From Verrucomicrobiota bacterium (GTDB lineage Bacteria > Verrucomicrobiota > Verrucomicrobiia > Chthoniobacterales > UBA10450), in assembly GCA_003219335.1 (NCBI GenBank), contig QHOF01000186.1, positions 1-5,291 on the forward strand: a stretch of DNA of 5,291 nucleotides, written 5' to 3'. The position numbers were made by a program, and so were the translations under genes. This document shows positions 1 through 5,291 of this stretch, piece by piece. The first letter of the stretch is position 1, and the number at the start of each line of letters is the position of its first letter. Under the pieces are notes generated by a model, which saw nothing but the letters and a program-made list of their open reading frames with translations, searched no databases and was not told the DNA's origin.

Positions 1-775
1 GATCGGTCCAGCCAACGATCTTTACCGGGTGACCATCTGTCGCCGCTTCAATGGCCGGCCGGAGATTATCAGCGCGGCCAATTGTCACCGTAAGATGAAC
101 CCCAAGATCCGCGAGCAGCCGCACCAGCTCCGGCGCGCCCCGCGTGGCAGCATTGATCATATACAAAACACGGGGCTTGGAATTGCTGGGAGTCGATTGT
201 CGATCTTGGACGAAATCAGAAAATTTTGGGCTGACAGGAAATCCGAATACCTTGATTTTATCCGGCGCGACTCCTGCTGCCCGCAAGACGGAGGCACTTT
301 GTTCGTTCGCAACGAGGAAGTAATCGGCGGCGCTGCGGTACCAGGATGCGTTGATGGTGATTGAGTCGGTAACGACCACTACGCATTTACACTGTCTGTC
401 CGGGCCCAAAATTTCCTGGAGCACGTTCGGATACGCTGGAAAAGAGCAAACGACGACGTCGGGGAGGAAGCGCTCGAGTAACGGCGCGAAATGGTCTTTG
501 AGCCTAACGAGTCGCTGGAATTCCTTATCGTAATCCTTTTTTCGATCCAGCCAGCGATAAACGACCCCCCACGCGTGCGGCGCGGAATTCACCAGCGCGA
601 GATAGCCACGGCGTACGAGTTCGTTGAGCGGTCCGTACGCTTCGGCAAATAGATCGCGCAATTCCACCTCGCTTTGGTCTGGCGCGACGCGAGCCAGCCC
701 TTCGCGAACTCCACGCGCGGCGCTGTTGTGACCCTCTCCAAAACTGGCGGTGAGGATCAGCATTCTTTTTTTCAC
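1..775 (-). CDS. MGDG synthase/UgtP-type diacylglycerol glycosyltransferase, N-terminal part (cut by window edge)
   Basis: The minus strand is open from a GTG at 775 to base 1 (258 codons) with no stop, so the C-terminus lies beyond the left edge. The family (GT28; MGDG_synth domain, then a MurG-like C-terminal domain) transfers a sugar from a nucleotide sugar to diacylglycerol at the cytoplasmic membrane face. Residues 6-17 read LILTASFGEGHN, the GxGH loop that opens this family, and are followed by SAARG. Residues 132-146 contain VVVVTDS...SWY, matching the family's VTD...W segment, and residues 176-185 read VFGFPVSPKF, matching the GxPxxxxF end of the N-terminal domain. The second domain starts near residue 200 (PRVLYMINAATRGA). 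Homologues are near 380 residues, so roughly 120 are missing. The in-frame ATG at 763 is an equally plausible start and would remove only four residues (MKKR). The sugar and lipid specificity cannot be read from this part. It is transcribed divergently from the YihY-family gene. Confidence 0.88.
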   Translation of the reverse strand, partial: MKKRMLILTASFGEGHNSAARGVREGLARVAPDQSEVELRDLFAEAYGPLNELVRRGYLALVNSAPHAWGVVYRWLDRKKDYDKEFQRLVRLKDHFAPLLERFLPDVVVCSFPAYPNVLQEILGPDRQCKCVVVVTDSITINASWYRSAADYFLVANEQSASVLRAAGVAPDKIKVFGFPVSPKFSDFVQDRQSTPSNSKPRVLYMINAATRGAPELVRLLADLGVHLTVTIGRADNLRPAIEAATDGHPVKIVGWTD

Positions 776-778
776 AGT

Positions 779-875
779 CTGTTAAAGAGAGGCGTTCTGG
801 AGTTTTTCAACAGTCGCTCATCGAAGCGGGCAAAGCGGGCGCAAGTCTATTGGCGAAAGTCCCGCGACTGCGGGA
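779..875. repeat. Inverted repeats in the divergent intergenic gap
   Basis: The 145-base gap between the two divergent starts holds several nested inverted repeats. TCCCGC (860-865) and GCGGGA (870-875) form a 6-bp stem on a GACT loop. CAGTCGC (811-817) matches GCGACTG (864-870) in inverse over 46 bases. CTGTTAAA (779-786) and TTTCAACAG (805-813) pair with one bulge. AAGCGGGC is directly repeated at 824-831 and 833-840, and either GCGGG could also pair with CCCGC at 861-865. This could be an operator region, a degraded dispersed palindrome, or chance; nothing here decides between them. Confidence 0.35.
781..810 (-). promoter_or_regulatory. Candidate sigma70-like promoter for the glycosyltransferase gene
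   Basis: On the minus strand, TTGAAA (810-805) lies 18 bases upstream of TTTAAC (786-781), five and four matches to the sigma70 -35 and -10 consensus. Transcription would begin near 774, which would exclude the GTG at 775 and give the ATG at 763 a leader of about 11 bases. This is a consensus match only; such matches occur by chance, and the organism's sigma preferences are unknown. Confidence 0.25.
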
Positions 876-920
876 GAGTTTAATGGATATTTGTGCGAGG
901 CAAAGTAAACTCTGCTCGAG

Positions 921-1817
921 ATGAAGTATCTCGGATTCATCTGGCGCGTTTTGCGCCGGTTGGTTTGGGAAACGGCCACCGATAACACCACCGGCCTGGC
1001 TGCGCAGATGGCGTATCTGCTTCTATTCGCGCTGGCTCCCGGCTCGCTGTTTCTCTGGCATCTGCTGGGTCTTTTCGGCACCGATCCGAGCAAGTTGCAT
1101 CGCATGTTTGTTCTGTTGAAAAGTTTCATGCCGCCCGACCAGAAAGTGCAAGACATTCTGGATTCTGCGATGGCCAATGTGGTGGTGACCGGCTCGAGCG
1201 GCCTGCTGGCCAACGCAGGCATCATTCTCGGAATCTATTTCGGCACGGTCTTCATTGCGACGATTTCACGGGCCCTGAGTCATACCTACGGAATGCGGGA
1301 AGATCCCCATTGGTGGTCGAAATATATCATCTCATTTTTCATGCTCTTCTGGTTTGGAATCGTGATCGTCTTTTGTTTCAACGCCGTTGTGTTCGGCGAA
1401 AAGCTGGCCGGGATCGCAGAGGTAAATTTTCAACTCGCCTTCCCGCTCCAGGCTTGGATCGTAACATTGAATCTGCCATTGACGGCGGTTGCGCTGGTTC
1501 TTCTGGCGCTCGCGCTTTATCTTTTTACACCGGAAAATTATTTGACCGTTCGTCAGGCGTTGCCGGGCGCGATTTTCTTTGCCGCCGGCTGGGTCATCGC
1601 GACAAAACTCTTTCAGCTCTATGTCACAAGATATGACCGCTACAACCCAACATATCTCGCGCTGGCGTCCATTGTCTTGCTGCTCACCTGGATGTATCTG
1701 ACTTGTCTGCTGCTGCTGCTGGGAGGCAAATTGAACGCCATTCTTCGCCGCGAACGCGAAAGAATGCGCCGCGCTGCGCCGCTCGCGCCCGCGCCCGCGC
1801 CTGCGGCAGCGAGTTAA
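921..1817 (+). CDS. yihY: YihY/virulence factor BrkB family inner-membrane protein
   Basis: A 298-residue polytopic membrane protein, close to the roughly 290 residues usual for the family (PF03631, UPF0761). Hydrophobic segments fall near residues 29-52, 95-115, 135-158, 180-202, 214-235 and 247-267, giving the six helices expected. Family landmarks are visible: AAQMAYLLLFALAPG at 27-41, LYLFTPE at 199-205, and the C-terminal block from N242-P243-T244-Y245 through ASIVLLLTWMYL to LLGGKLNAIL (266-275). Members were once called ribonuclease BN, a misassignment: that RNase activity belongs to ElaC/RNase Z. The true function is unsettled; a transport-like role is often suspected. The last 25 residues are an Arg-rich stretch followed by an Ala/Pro tail (APLAPAPAPAAAS) coded by GC-rich near-repeats, probably a disordered cytoplasmic end. 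ATG at 921 is the natural start because the family's amphipathic N-terminus begins directly after it. Only a GAG touching the ATG resembles a ribosome binding site. Confidence 0.93.
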   Translation: MKYLGFIWRVLRRLVWETATDNTTGLAAQMAYLLLFALAPGSLFLWHLLGLFGTDPSKLHRMFVLLKSFMPPDQKVQDILDSAMANVVVTGSSGLLANAGIILGIYFGTVFIATISRALSHTYGMREDPHWWSKYIISFFMLFWFGIVIVFCFNAVVFGEKLAGIAEVNFQLAFPLQAWIVTLNLPLTAVALVLLALALYLFTPENYLTVRQALPGAIFFAAGWVIATKLFQLYVTRYDRYNPTYLALASIVLLLTWMYLTCLLLLLGGKLNAILRRERERMRRAAPLAPAPAPAAAS

Positions 1818-1820
1818 AGA

Positions 1821-1893
1821 CTTACAAGGTTACAACGTTAAAAGGATTGGCTTTTGTAACTTTTGTAACTTTGTAACTTTTTAACTGTTTAAC
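1821..1893. repeat. Degenerate TTTTGTAAC array with inverted upstream half
   Basis: Units on the plus strand are TTTTGTAAC (1852-1860), TTTTGTAAC (1861-1869), TTTGTAAC (1870-1877), TTTTTAAC (1878-1885) and TGTTTAAC (1886-1893). The preceding bases carry the same word inverted: TTACAA (1822-1827), GTTACAA (1829-1835) and GTTAAAAG (1837-1844). The two halves can therefore fold into a long imperfect AT-rich hairpin with AAAAG/CTTTT (1840-1844 with 1851-1855) at the tip and GATTGG in the loop. It begins four bases after the YihY-family stop codon and ends eight bases before the amidase start. It could act as a transcription terminator or be a member of a dispersed repeat family. Confidence 0.6.
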
Positions 1894-1901
1894 CACTCGT
1901 T

Positions 1902-3185
1902 GTGGTTGATCGCGTCGCGCGCTCTGTTACGCTCCGCGCAGTGGTGCGCTTTCGCATTTGGCTCGCAATTGCGCTCGCGGTCGGCGCAATCATCACGAGT
2001 CTCCTTCGCGGGCAGGTCGGTGAAGAACAAAAAAGCCGCCGCGATCAATCCGATGAAACCGAGGCACGTGCTCCGTCCTCGCCGAAACCACACAAGTCGC
2101 CGAGCCCGGCTGGCAAAACAAAAACCACAGCTCACAAATCAGCGACAAAAAAGCGAGCTTCTCCGACGGAGAAAGCGACGACGGCGATCCCGAAAGCAAA
2201 ACTAGCAAGCGAAGAGTCAAAAAAAGACGAGGAGGGTGCGACGCCGGCGCCAACTCCACGCGAGACGCCCGAGCCGAGTGCTTCGCCAAAATCAAAACGC
2301 CACCACACGCCCACGCCCAAACCGAAAGGTGCGAAGAAGAAATCCCACGAGAAAGAAACTGCACGCAAAACCAGGAAAACCGCGAAATCCAAACTTGCGC
2401 GCGAAGAAGAGGAAACACCAAAGCCAGCAAAAACGCCGGCGTCGCGGATAGAAGAAGCGCGCGGCACGGCATCCGAAGCCGCAACACCTCCGCCGCCGCG
2501 CGCAGTTGCCGTCGCGACGCCGACCCCCGCGCCACATCCAAAGACTGGGCGCGCCGTCACCGCGGGAGAGCAAGCTCAGGTTGTGATTGAAAAATCGGGC
2601 GTCGAGGAGGATCAAGGTTTCGAGCCGCCGCCACCACCACCACCGCGTCGGTTCCTTTTTTGGTCGTGGAATTCTCCAACCAGCTACCGTTATCTCACGC
2701 GATCAGTCATCGAAGCCATCCGGCGCGCGCCGGTAAAACGGCGTCGCTGGCAGTTTATTGTCGTGCACAACAGCGGCACCCGGCAGGGAAACGCGCGCGT
2801 TTTTGATTATTATCATCGGCATGTCCGCCGAATGCAGAATGGGCTTGCGTATCATTTCGTGATCGGCAACGGAACTTCCACGGGCAACGGCCAGATTGAA
2901 GTGGGCGATCGCTGGCGGCGCCAGATCAACGGCGGCCACGTGCACAGCGATTATTTGAACAACATTTCGCTGGGCATTTGTCTGGTAGGCGATTTTAATC
3001 GCGACCAGCCGACGCGCGCGCAACTTGATGCGTGCGAAGAACTCATTCGATACCTGCGAGAACGTTGCGGCAAGACCGACAGAGGCGCCATTCCTGTGAA
3101 GCCACACAGAGAAATGAATCCGCCACGCTGGCCGACGGATTGCCCGGGAGACGTTTTCCCCTATTCGTGGTTTCGCAGGTTTTAA
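1902..3185 (+). CDS. Membrane-anchored N-acetylmuramoyl-L-alanine amidase (PGRP/Amidase_2 fold) with long low-complexity stalk
   Basis: A 427-residue protein predicted to cleave the amide bond between N-acetylmuramic acid and L-alanine in peptidoglycan. Residues 16-36 (basic RFR, then a hydrophobic helix ending ITSLL) are a signal anchor or uncleaved signal peptide. Residues about 40-241 are Lys/Pro/Ala/Glu/Thr-rich linker, then seven prolines (242-248). The enzymatic domain spans about 280-427. It shows the T7-lysozyme/PGRP pattern: FIVVHNSGT with zinc ligand H289, AYHFVI with Y317 at the catalytic tyrosine position, SLGICLVGDFN, then KPHRE with ligand H402 and TDCPG with ligand C414. T412 stands where T7 lysozyme has a catalytic lysine; Thr is common here in PGRP-type amidases. 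All ligands are present, so it is probably active. The GTG at 1902 is the first possible start after an in-frame TAA at 1890-1892, but GTGs at 1941 or 1944 would give a more typical short basic N-terminus before the helix. No ribosome binding site favours any of them. Confidence 0.88.
   Translation: MVDRVARSVTLRAVVRFRIWLAIALAVGAIITSLLRGQVGEEQKSRRDQSDETEARAPSSPKPHKSPSPAGKTKTTAHKSATKKRASPTEKATTAIPKAKLASEESKKDEEGATPAPTPRETPEPSASPKSKRHHTPTPKPKGAKKKSHEKETARKTRKTAKSKLAREEEETPKPAKTPASRIEEARGTASEAATPPPPRAVAVATPTPAPHPKTGRAVTAGEQAQVVIEKSGVEEDQGFEPPPPPPPRRFLFWSWNSPTSYRYLTRSVIEAIRRAPVKRRRWQFIVVHNSGTRQGNARVFDYYHRHVRRMQNGLAYHFVIGNGTSTGNGQIEVGDRWRRQINGGHVHSDYLNNISLGICLVGDFNRDQPTRAQLDACEELIRYLRERCGKTDRGAIPVKPHREMNPPRWPTDCPGDVFPYSWFRRF
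2022..2645 (+). other. Low-complexity stalk coding region of the amidase
   Basis: This segment encodes residues 41-248: strongly basic and Pro/Ala/Thr-rich sequence with repeated TPKP, TPAP and KKS-like words, ending in a CCG/CCA run that codes for seven prolines (2625-2645). It has no recognisable fold and is probably a disordered spacer that lets a membrane-anchored amidase reach the peptidoglycan; the positive charge could also bind anionic wall or membrane components. Long open frames on the opposite strand here are by-products of the biased composition. Confidence 0.7.
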
Positions 3186-3265
3186 CAATGGGCTTACGGC
3201 TTTAGTTGATACGGATTCTCCCAAAGAGGGCCGGTCGCCCTTGAGCGTGCGATTCTCTTAAAAAG

Positions 3266-4729
3266 ATGACGAACGCCTTACGCGAAGGGATTGTCCGGTT
3301 CTGCGCGCGGTTGATTATAATCATGCTGTGCCTCGCGACAGGCGCGTTTTCGGCCGCGGCGCAGGAACCTGCGCGGACGCAGCAGGGAGTTATCACGACG
3401 TTCGCGCCGATTGTCGAGAAGGTCGCGCCGAGCGTGGTCACAGTGTTTACTACTCAAACGGTGTCGCGTGGGCTGACATTATTTCCGTTTGGCGACGACA
3501 CGCTGCGGCAGTTTTTCGGCGGACAATCTCCGCAGAGGCAAGGCAAACAGACGCTGCAAGGTCTCGGGTCGGGCGTGATTGTCAGCCCGGATGGATACAT
3601 TCTCACCGCTAACCACGTCGTTTCGGGCGCAGATGAAATCATGGTGGGGCTAGGCACGGAACTCCGCAAATACAAGGCGAAGAAAGTCGGCACCGATCCG
3701 GGCACGGACGTGGCGTTATTGAAAATCGAGGAGAAAAATTTGCCCGCGATCACGTTTGCCGACAGCGATAACGCGCGCGGGGGCGATATTGTGCTGGCGA
3801 TAGGAGATCCATTTGGCCTTCGGCAAACGGTCACGATGGGAATCATCAGCGCCGTGGGCCGCGGCGGCATCGGCATCGTTGATTACGAAAATTTCATCCA
3901 GACCGACGCGGCCATAAACATGGGCAACTCCGGCGGGGCGTTGGTCGATACCGAGGGCCGGTTGTTAGGCATTAACACGGCGATTTTCAGCCGAAGCGGT
4001 GGCAACCAGGGCGTTGGCTTTGCGATCCCTGCCAATCTTGCGCGTGACGTGATGCAGAGCTTGCGCGAAAAAGGCCGCGTTGTGCGCGGCTACATCGGAG
4101 CTTCCGTGCAAACGCTCACGCCTGAGCTGGCTGATGCGATGAAGTTCAAAGGGCAACCAACCGGCGCGCTCGTGGGCGAGGTCACGCCAAAAAGCCCTTC
4201 GGAGAAAGCAGGGATGAAGACCGGTGATGTGATTACTTCCGCCAACGGGAAGAAAATCAGTGACGCGCGCGAGTTGCGTTTGATGATTGGCTCAATGGCA
4301 CCCGGGACAAAGGTACAAATCGCGGTTAATCGCGATGGCCAGAGCAAAATCATCAATGTCGAGCTTGCCGAAATGCCTGCGGGTGAAGCGGAGGAGGGGG
4401 CTGAGACGACTCCTGAAGAAAGCGCTCAACCTGAAAAGGCTACCGTGTTCGGCGGTGTCGCGGTCGCGGATATCACCGATGACATTCGTACTGCGCTTAA
4501 TCTTTCAAAGGACGTCAAAGGCGCTGTGATTGCGGAAATCGACGCCGATTCGCCCGCCGGAAAAGCTGGGCTGCGCGAAGGCGACGTGATCCAGGAAGTG
4601 AACAAGCAGCCTGTCAAAAACGCGAAAGACCTGGTGGCCATCAGCAAAAAACTAAAGCCTAACGAAAAGATTCTGATACGCGTCTGGAGCCAGGGCCGCA
4701 GCGGCTTCGTGGCGCTGGAACCCAAGTGA
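3266..4729 (+). CDS. htrA: Periplasmic HtrA/Deg (Do-like) serine protease with two PDZ domains
   Basis: A 487-residue secreted protease/chaperone of the DegP-DegQ-MucD type that degrades or holds misfolded envelope proteins. Residues 1-32 form a signal peptide: basic start, hydrophobic core LIIIMLCLATGAF, and an Ala-rich AAA site before Q33. The trypsin-like domain (about 45-265) has the full catalytic triad: H117 in TANHVV, D148 in GTDVALLKI and S222 in GNSGGAL, spaced as in E. coli DegP. PDZ1 runs from about 274 (VRGYIGASVQ) to 370 and PDZ2 from about 396 (GVAVADI) to the C-terminus, separated by a Glu-rich hinge (about 373-392). Each PDZ domain keeps the SPSEKAGMKTGDVI or SPAGKAGLREGDVI signature. 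The length matches two-PDZ Deg proteases. The FPFGDDTLRQFFGG segment (about 73-86) sits in the variable LA-loop region seen in Do-like enzymes. The exact subtype (DegP or DegQ) cannot be decided by sight. The start has no Shine-Dalgarno but is supported by the signal peptide. It lies 80 bases downstream of the amidase. Confidence 0.97.
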   Translation: MTNALREGIVRFCARLIIIMLCLATGAFSAAAQEPARTQQGVITTFAPIVEKVAPSVVTVFTTQTVSRGLTLFPFGDDTLRQFFGGQSPQRQGKQTLQGLGSGVIVSPDGYILTANHVVSGADEIMVGLGTELRKYKAKKVGTDPGTDVALLKIEEKNLPAITFADSDNARGGDIVLAIGDPFGLRQTVTMGIISAVGRGGIGIVDYENFIQTDAAINMGNSGGALVDTEGRLLGINTAIFSRSGGNQGVGFAIPANLARDVMQSLREKGRVVRGYIGASVQTLTPELADAMKFKGQPTGALVGEVTPKSPSEKAGMKTGDVITSANGKKISDARELRLMIGSMAPGTKVQIAVNRDGQSKIINVELAEMPAGEAEEGAETTPEESAQPEKATVFGGVAVADITDDIRTALNLSKDVKGAVIAEIDADSPAGKAGLREGDVIQEVNKQPVKNAKDLVAISKKLKPNEKILIRVWSQGRSGFVALEPK

Positions 4730-4744
4730 GATTCTCCATCCTGC

Positions 4745-4807
4745 TGTAGTGTCCGTTGTCCCCAGCGGACTGTCGCCCCTGATGCGCTGAGGACAGCGCA
4801 CTCTACA
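4745..4807. repeat. Two-armed palindromic element (REP-like), possible bidirectional terminator
   Basis: Between the convergent htrA and archease genes, 63 bases can fold into a closed two-hairpin structure. The outer stem pairs TGTAG (4745-4749) with CTACA (4803-4807). Arm 1 is GTCCGTTG (4751-4758) with CAGCGGAC (4763-4770), eight pairs including one G-T wobble, on a TCCC loop. Arm 2 is TGCGCTG (4783-4789) with CAGCGCA (4794-4800), seven perfect pairs on an AGGA loop. TGTCC (4757-4761) and GGACA (4791-4795) are complementary, so the arm tips could also pair with each other. The compact design resembles REP/BIME-type dispersed elements. No U-tract follows either arm, so classical intrinsic termination is uncertain, though the position between two gene ends suits a terminator. 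Confidence 0.65.
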
Positions 4808-4810
4808 ACA

Positions 4811-5242
4811 TCAAATGTCCAACAGCACCCTCGCTCTCCAGCCGCCGTCCTCTTTCTCGACGGAGAAATCGTGAAGCGTGACCGCCTTCACGTCGGCACG
4901 CTGATGATGCCGCGCCGCGTCCAAGGGCTCGCCGGTCGCCGCCGCTGTCAAAAAATATTTTCCTTCTTTTTTATCGATCTGCGCATCGCGGACGCGCAAC
5001 AAAAGCCGCTCGGCATCCTTGAAATAAATAAGCTCCTGTAAAAAGTCGAAGAGCAACATGTCGATTTTCTCGTTTGACAGTTCGATGTGTCGCGTCTCGC
5101 GCGGCTCGATGGCGTCGAGATTGTCGATCATTACGTTCATCGTCGCGTCAGCCGCGTCGCTGAACAATTCCGGCAGATCGCGCCCGGTCACTTCAAACGT
5201 GATGTCGGCGGTGGCGATTTCCTCGAGGAATTTATAAGGCAT
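4811..5242 (-). CDS. Archease, activator of the RNA ligase RtcB
   Basis: A 143-residue cytoplasmic protein, the normal archease size (PF01951). Archease speeds guanylylation and multiple turnover of RtcB, the GTP-dependent ligase that seals 2',3'-cyclic-phosphate or 3'-phosphate and 5'-OH RNA ends in tRNA splicing or RNA repair. The N-terminus MPYKFLEEIATADITFEV matches the family's opening, with D13 at the conserved acidic position. The middle keeps LLFDFLQELIYFKDAE (63-78). The C-terminal half has GEPLD...RH (104-112), DVKAVTLHDF (117-126), GGWRARVLLDI (133-143) and the terminal D142, expected to join D13 in metal binding. I chose the ATG at 5242. The frame extends upstream to an ATG at 5284, but those 14 extra residues (IRHSSFGFRHS-type) are translated tandem repeat and absent from the family. 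No Shine-Dalgarno precedes the start. It converges on htrA; rtcB is not visible here. Confidence 0.95.
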   Translation of the reverse strand: MPYKFLEEIATADITFEVTGRDLPELFSDAADATMNVMIDNLDAIEPRETRHIELSNEKIDMLLFDFLQELIYFKDAERLLLRVRDAQIDKKEGKYFLTAAATGEPLDAARHHQRADVKAVTLHDFSVEKEDGGWRARVLLDI

Positions 5243-5249
5243 GTGCAGA

Positions 5250-5291
5250 GAATGACGAAATCCGAATGACGAATGTCGAATCAAATCCGAA
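5250..5291. repeat. Short tandem repeats with GAATGACGAA core, continuing past the window edge
   Basis: GAATGACGAA occurs at 5250-5259 and 5264-5273, a 14-base period, followed by variant words (GAATGTCGAA overlapping at 5271-5280, and AAATCCGAA at the edge echoing AAATCCGAA at 5257-5265). The array lies immediately upstream of the archease start on the minus strand and runs off the window. Read on the minus strand it encodes an IRHSSFGFRHS-like peptide, which is why the open frame extends beyond the true archease start. Confidence 0.65.

Noticed and set aside
29..883. Plus-strand open frames across the first 880 bases
   Set aside because: They are antisense to a continuous minus-strand frame with clear GT28 glycosyltransferase motifs and have no family resemblance of their own.
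921..1817. Ribonuclease BN annotation for the membrane protein
   Set aside because: The protein is a six-helix YihY/BrkB-family membrane protein; RNase BN activity belongs to an unrelated metallo-hydrolase, so the old name is misleading.
1852..1893. Repeat array as a possible CRISPR
   Set aside because: Units of 8-9 bases are directly adjacent with no unique spacers and are too short; this is a simple tandem repeat.
1993..2615. Long open frames on the minus strand opposite the amidase stalk
   Set aside because: They give Ser/Phe/Arg/Gly-rich translations that mirror the biased Lys/Pro codons of the real gene, with no recognisable domain.
3226..3242. AGGGC/GCCCT hairpin between the amidase and htrA as a terminator
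   Set aside because: Only five pairs plus a wobble, and no T-tract follows; too weak to call.
4745..4807. Cloverleaf-like fold suggesting a tRNA
   Set aside because: Only two arms plus an outer 5-bp stem, 63 bases, no T-loop GTTCRA-type sequence and no anticodon arm; a palindromic repeat explains it better.

Overview
The window carries four complete protein genes and one gene cut by the left edge. All belong to ordinary, recognisable families, four of them tied to the cell envelope and one to RNA repair. The DNA is fairly GC-rich, none of the five starts has a convincing Shine-Dalgarno sequence, and the gaps hold short tandem and palindromic repeats. A diderm envelope is implied by the Do-type HtrA protease and by an amidase on a long Lys/Pro-rich stalk. 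Together these suggest a Gram-negative-type bacterium, with a Verrucomicrobia (Chthoniobacterales/Spartobacteria-like) soil lineage as my best guess. That placement is an inference from style, not from a marker gene.

Layout: 1-775 (minus) is the N-terminal two thirds of an MGDG-synthase/UgtP-type glycosyltransferase, running off the left edge. A 145-base divergent gap (776-920) with inverted repeats follows. 921-1817 (plus) is a YihY/BrkB-family integral membrane protein. 1818-1901 is a short gap filled with degenerate TTTTGTAAC-type repeats that can fold back on themselves. 1902-3185 (plus) is a membrane-anchored N-acetylmuramoyl-L-alanine amidase (PGRP/Amidase_2 fold) with about 200 residues of low-complexity linker. 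3266-4729 (plus) is a periplasmic HtrA/Deg protease with an intact His-Asp-Ser triad and two PDZ domains. 4730-4810 separates two convergent genes and contains a striking two-armed palindrome (4745-4807). 4811-5242 (minus) is archease, the activator of the RNA ligase RtcB. 5243-5291 is short tandem repeat sequence running into the right edge.

The glycosyltransferase (membrane glycolipids), YihY protein (inner membrane), amidase (peptidoglycan) and HtrA (periplasmic protein quality control) form a loose envelope neighbourhood. The three plus-strand genes are separated by about 80 bases each and need not be one operon. Archease is functionally unrelated; its partner rtcB is not in the window.

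I see no new multi-gene system. The most interesting material is intergenic: the two-armed palindrome between htrA and archease, the TTTTGTAAC array, and the right-edge repeat that creates a false N-terminal extension of archease.
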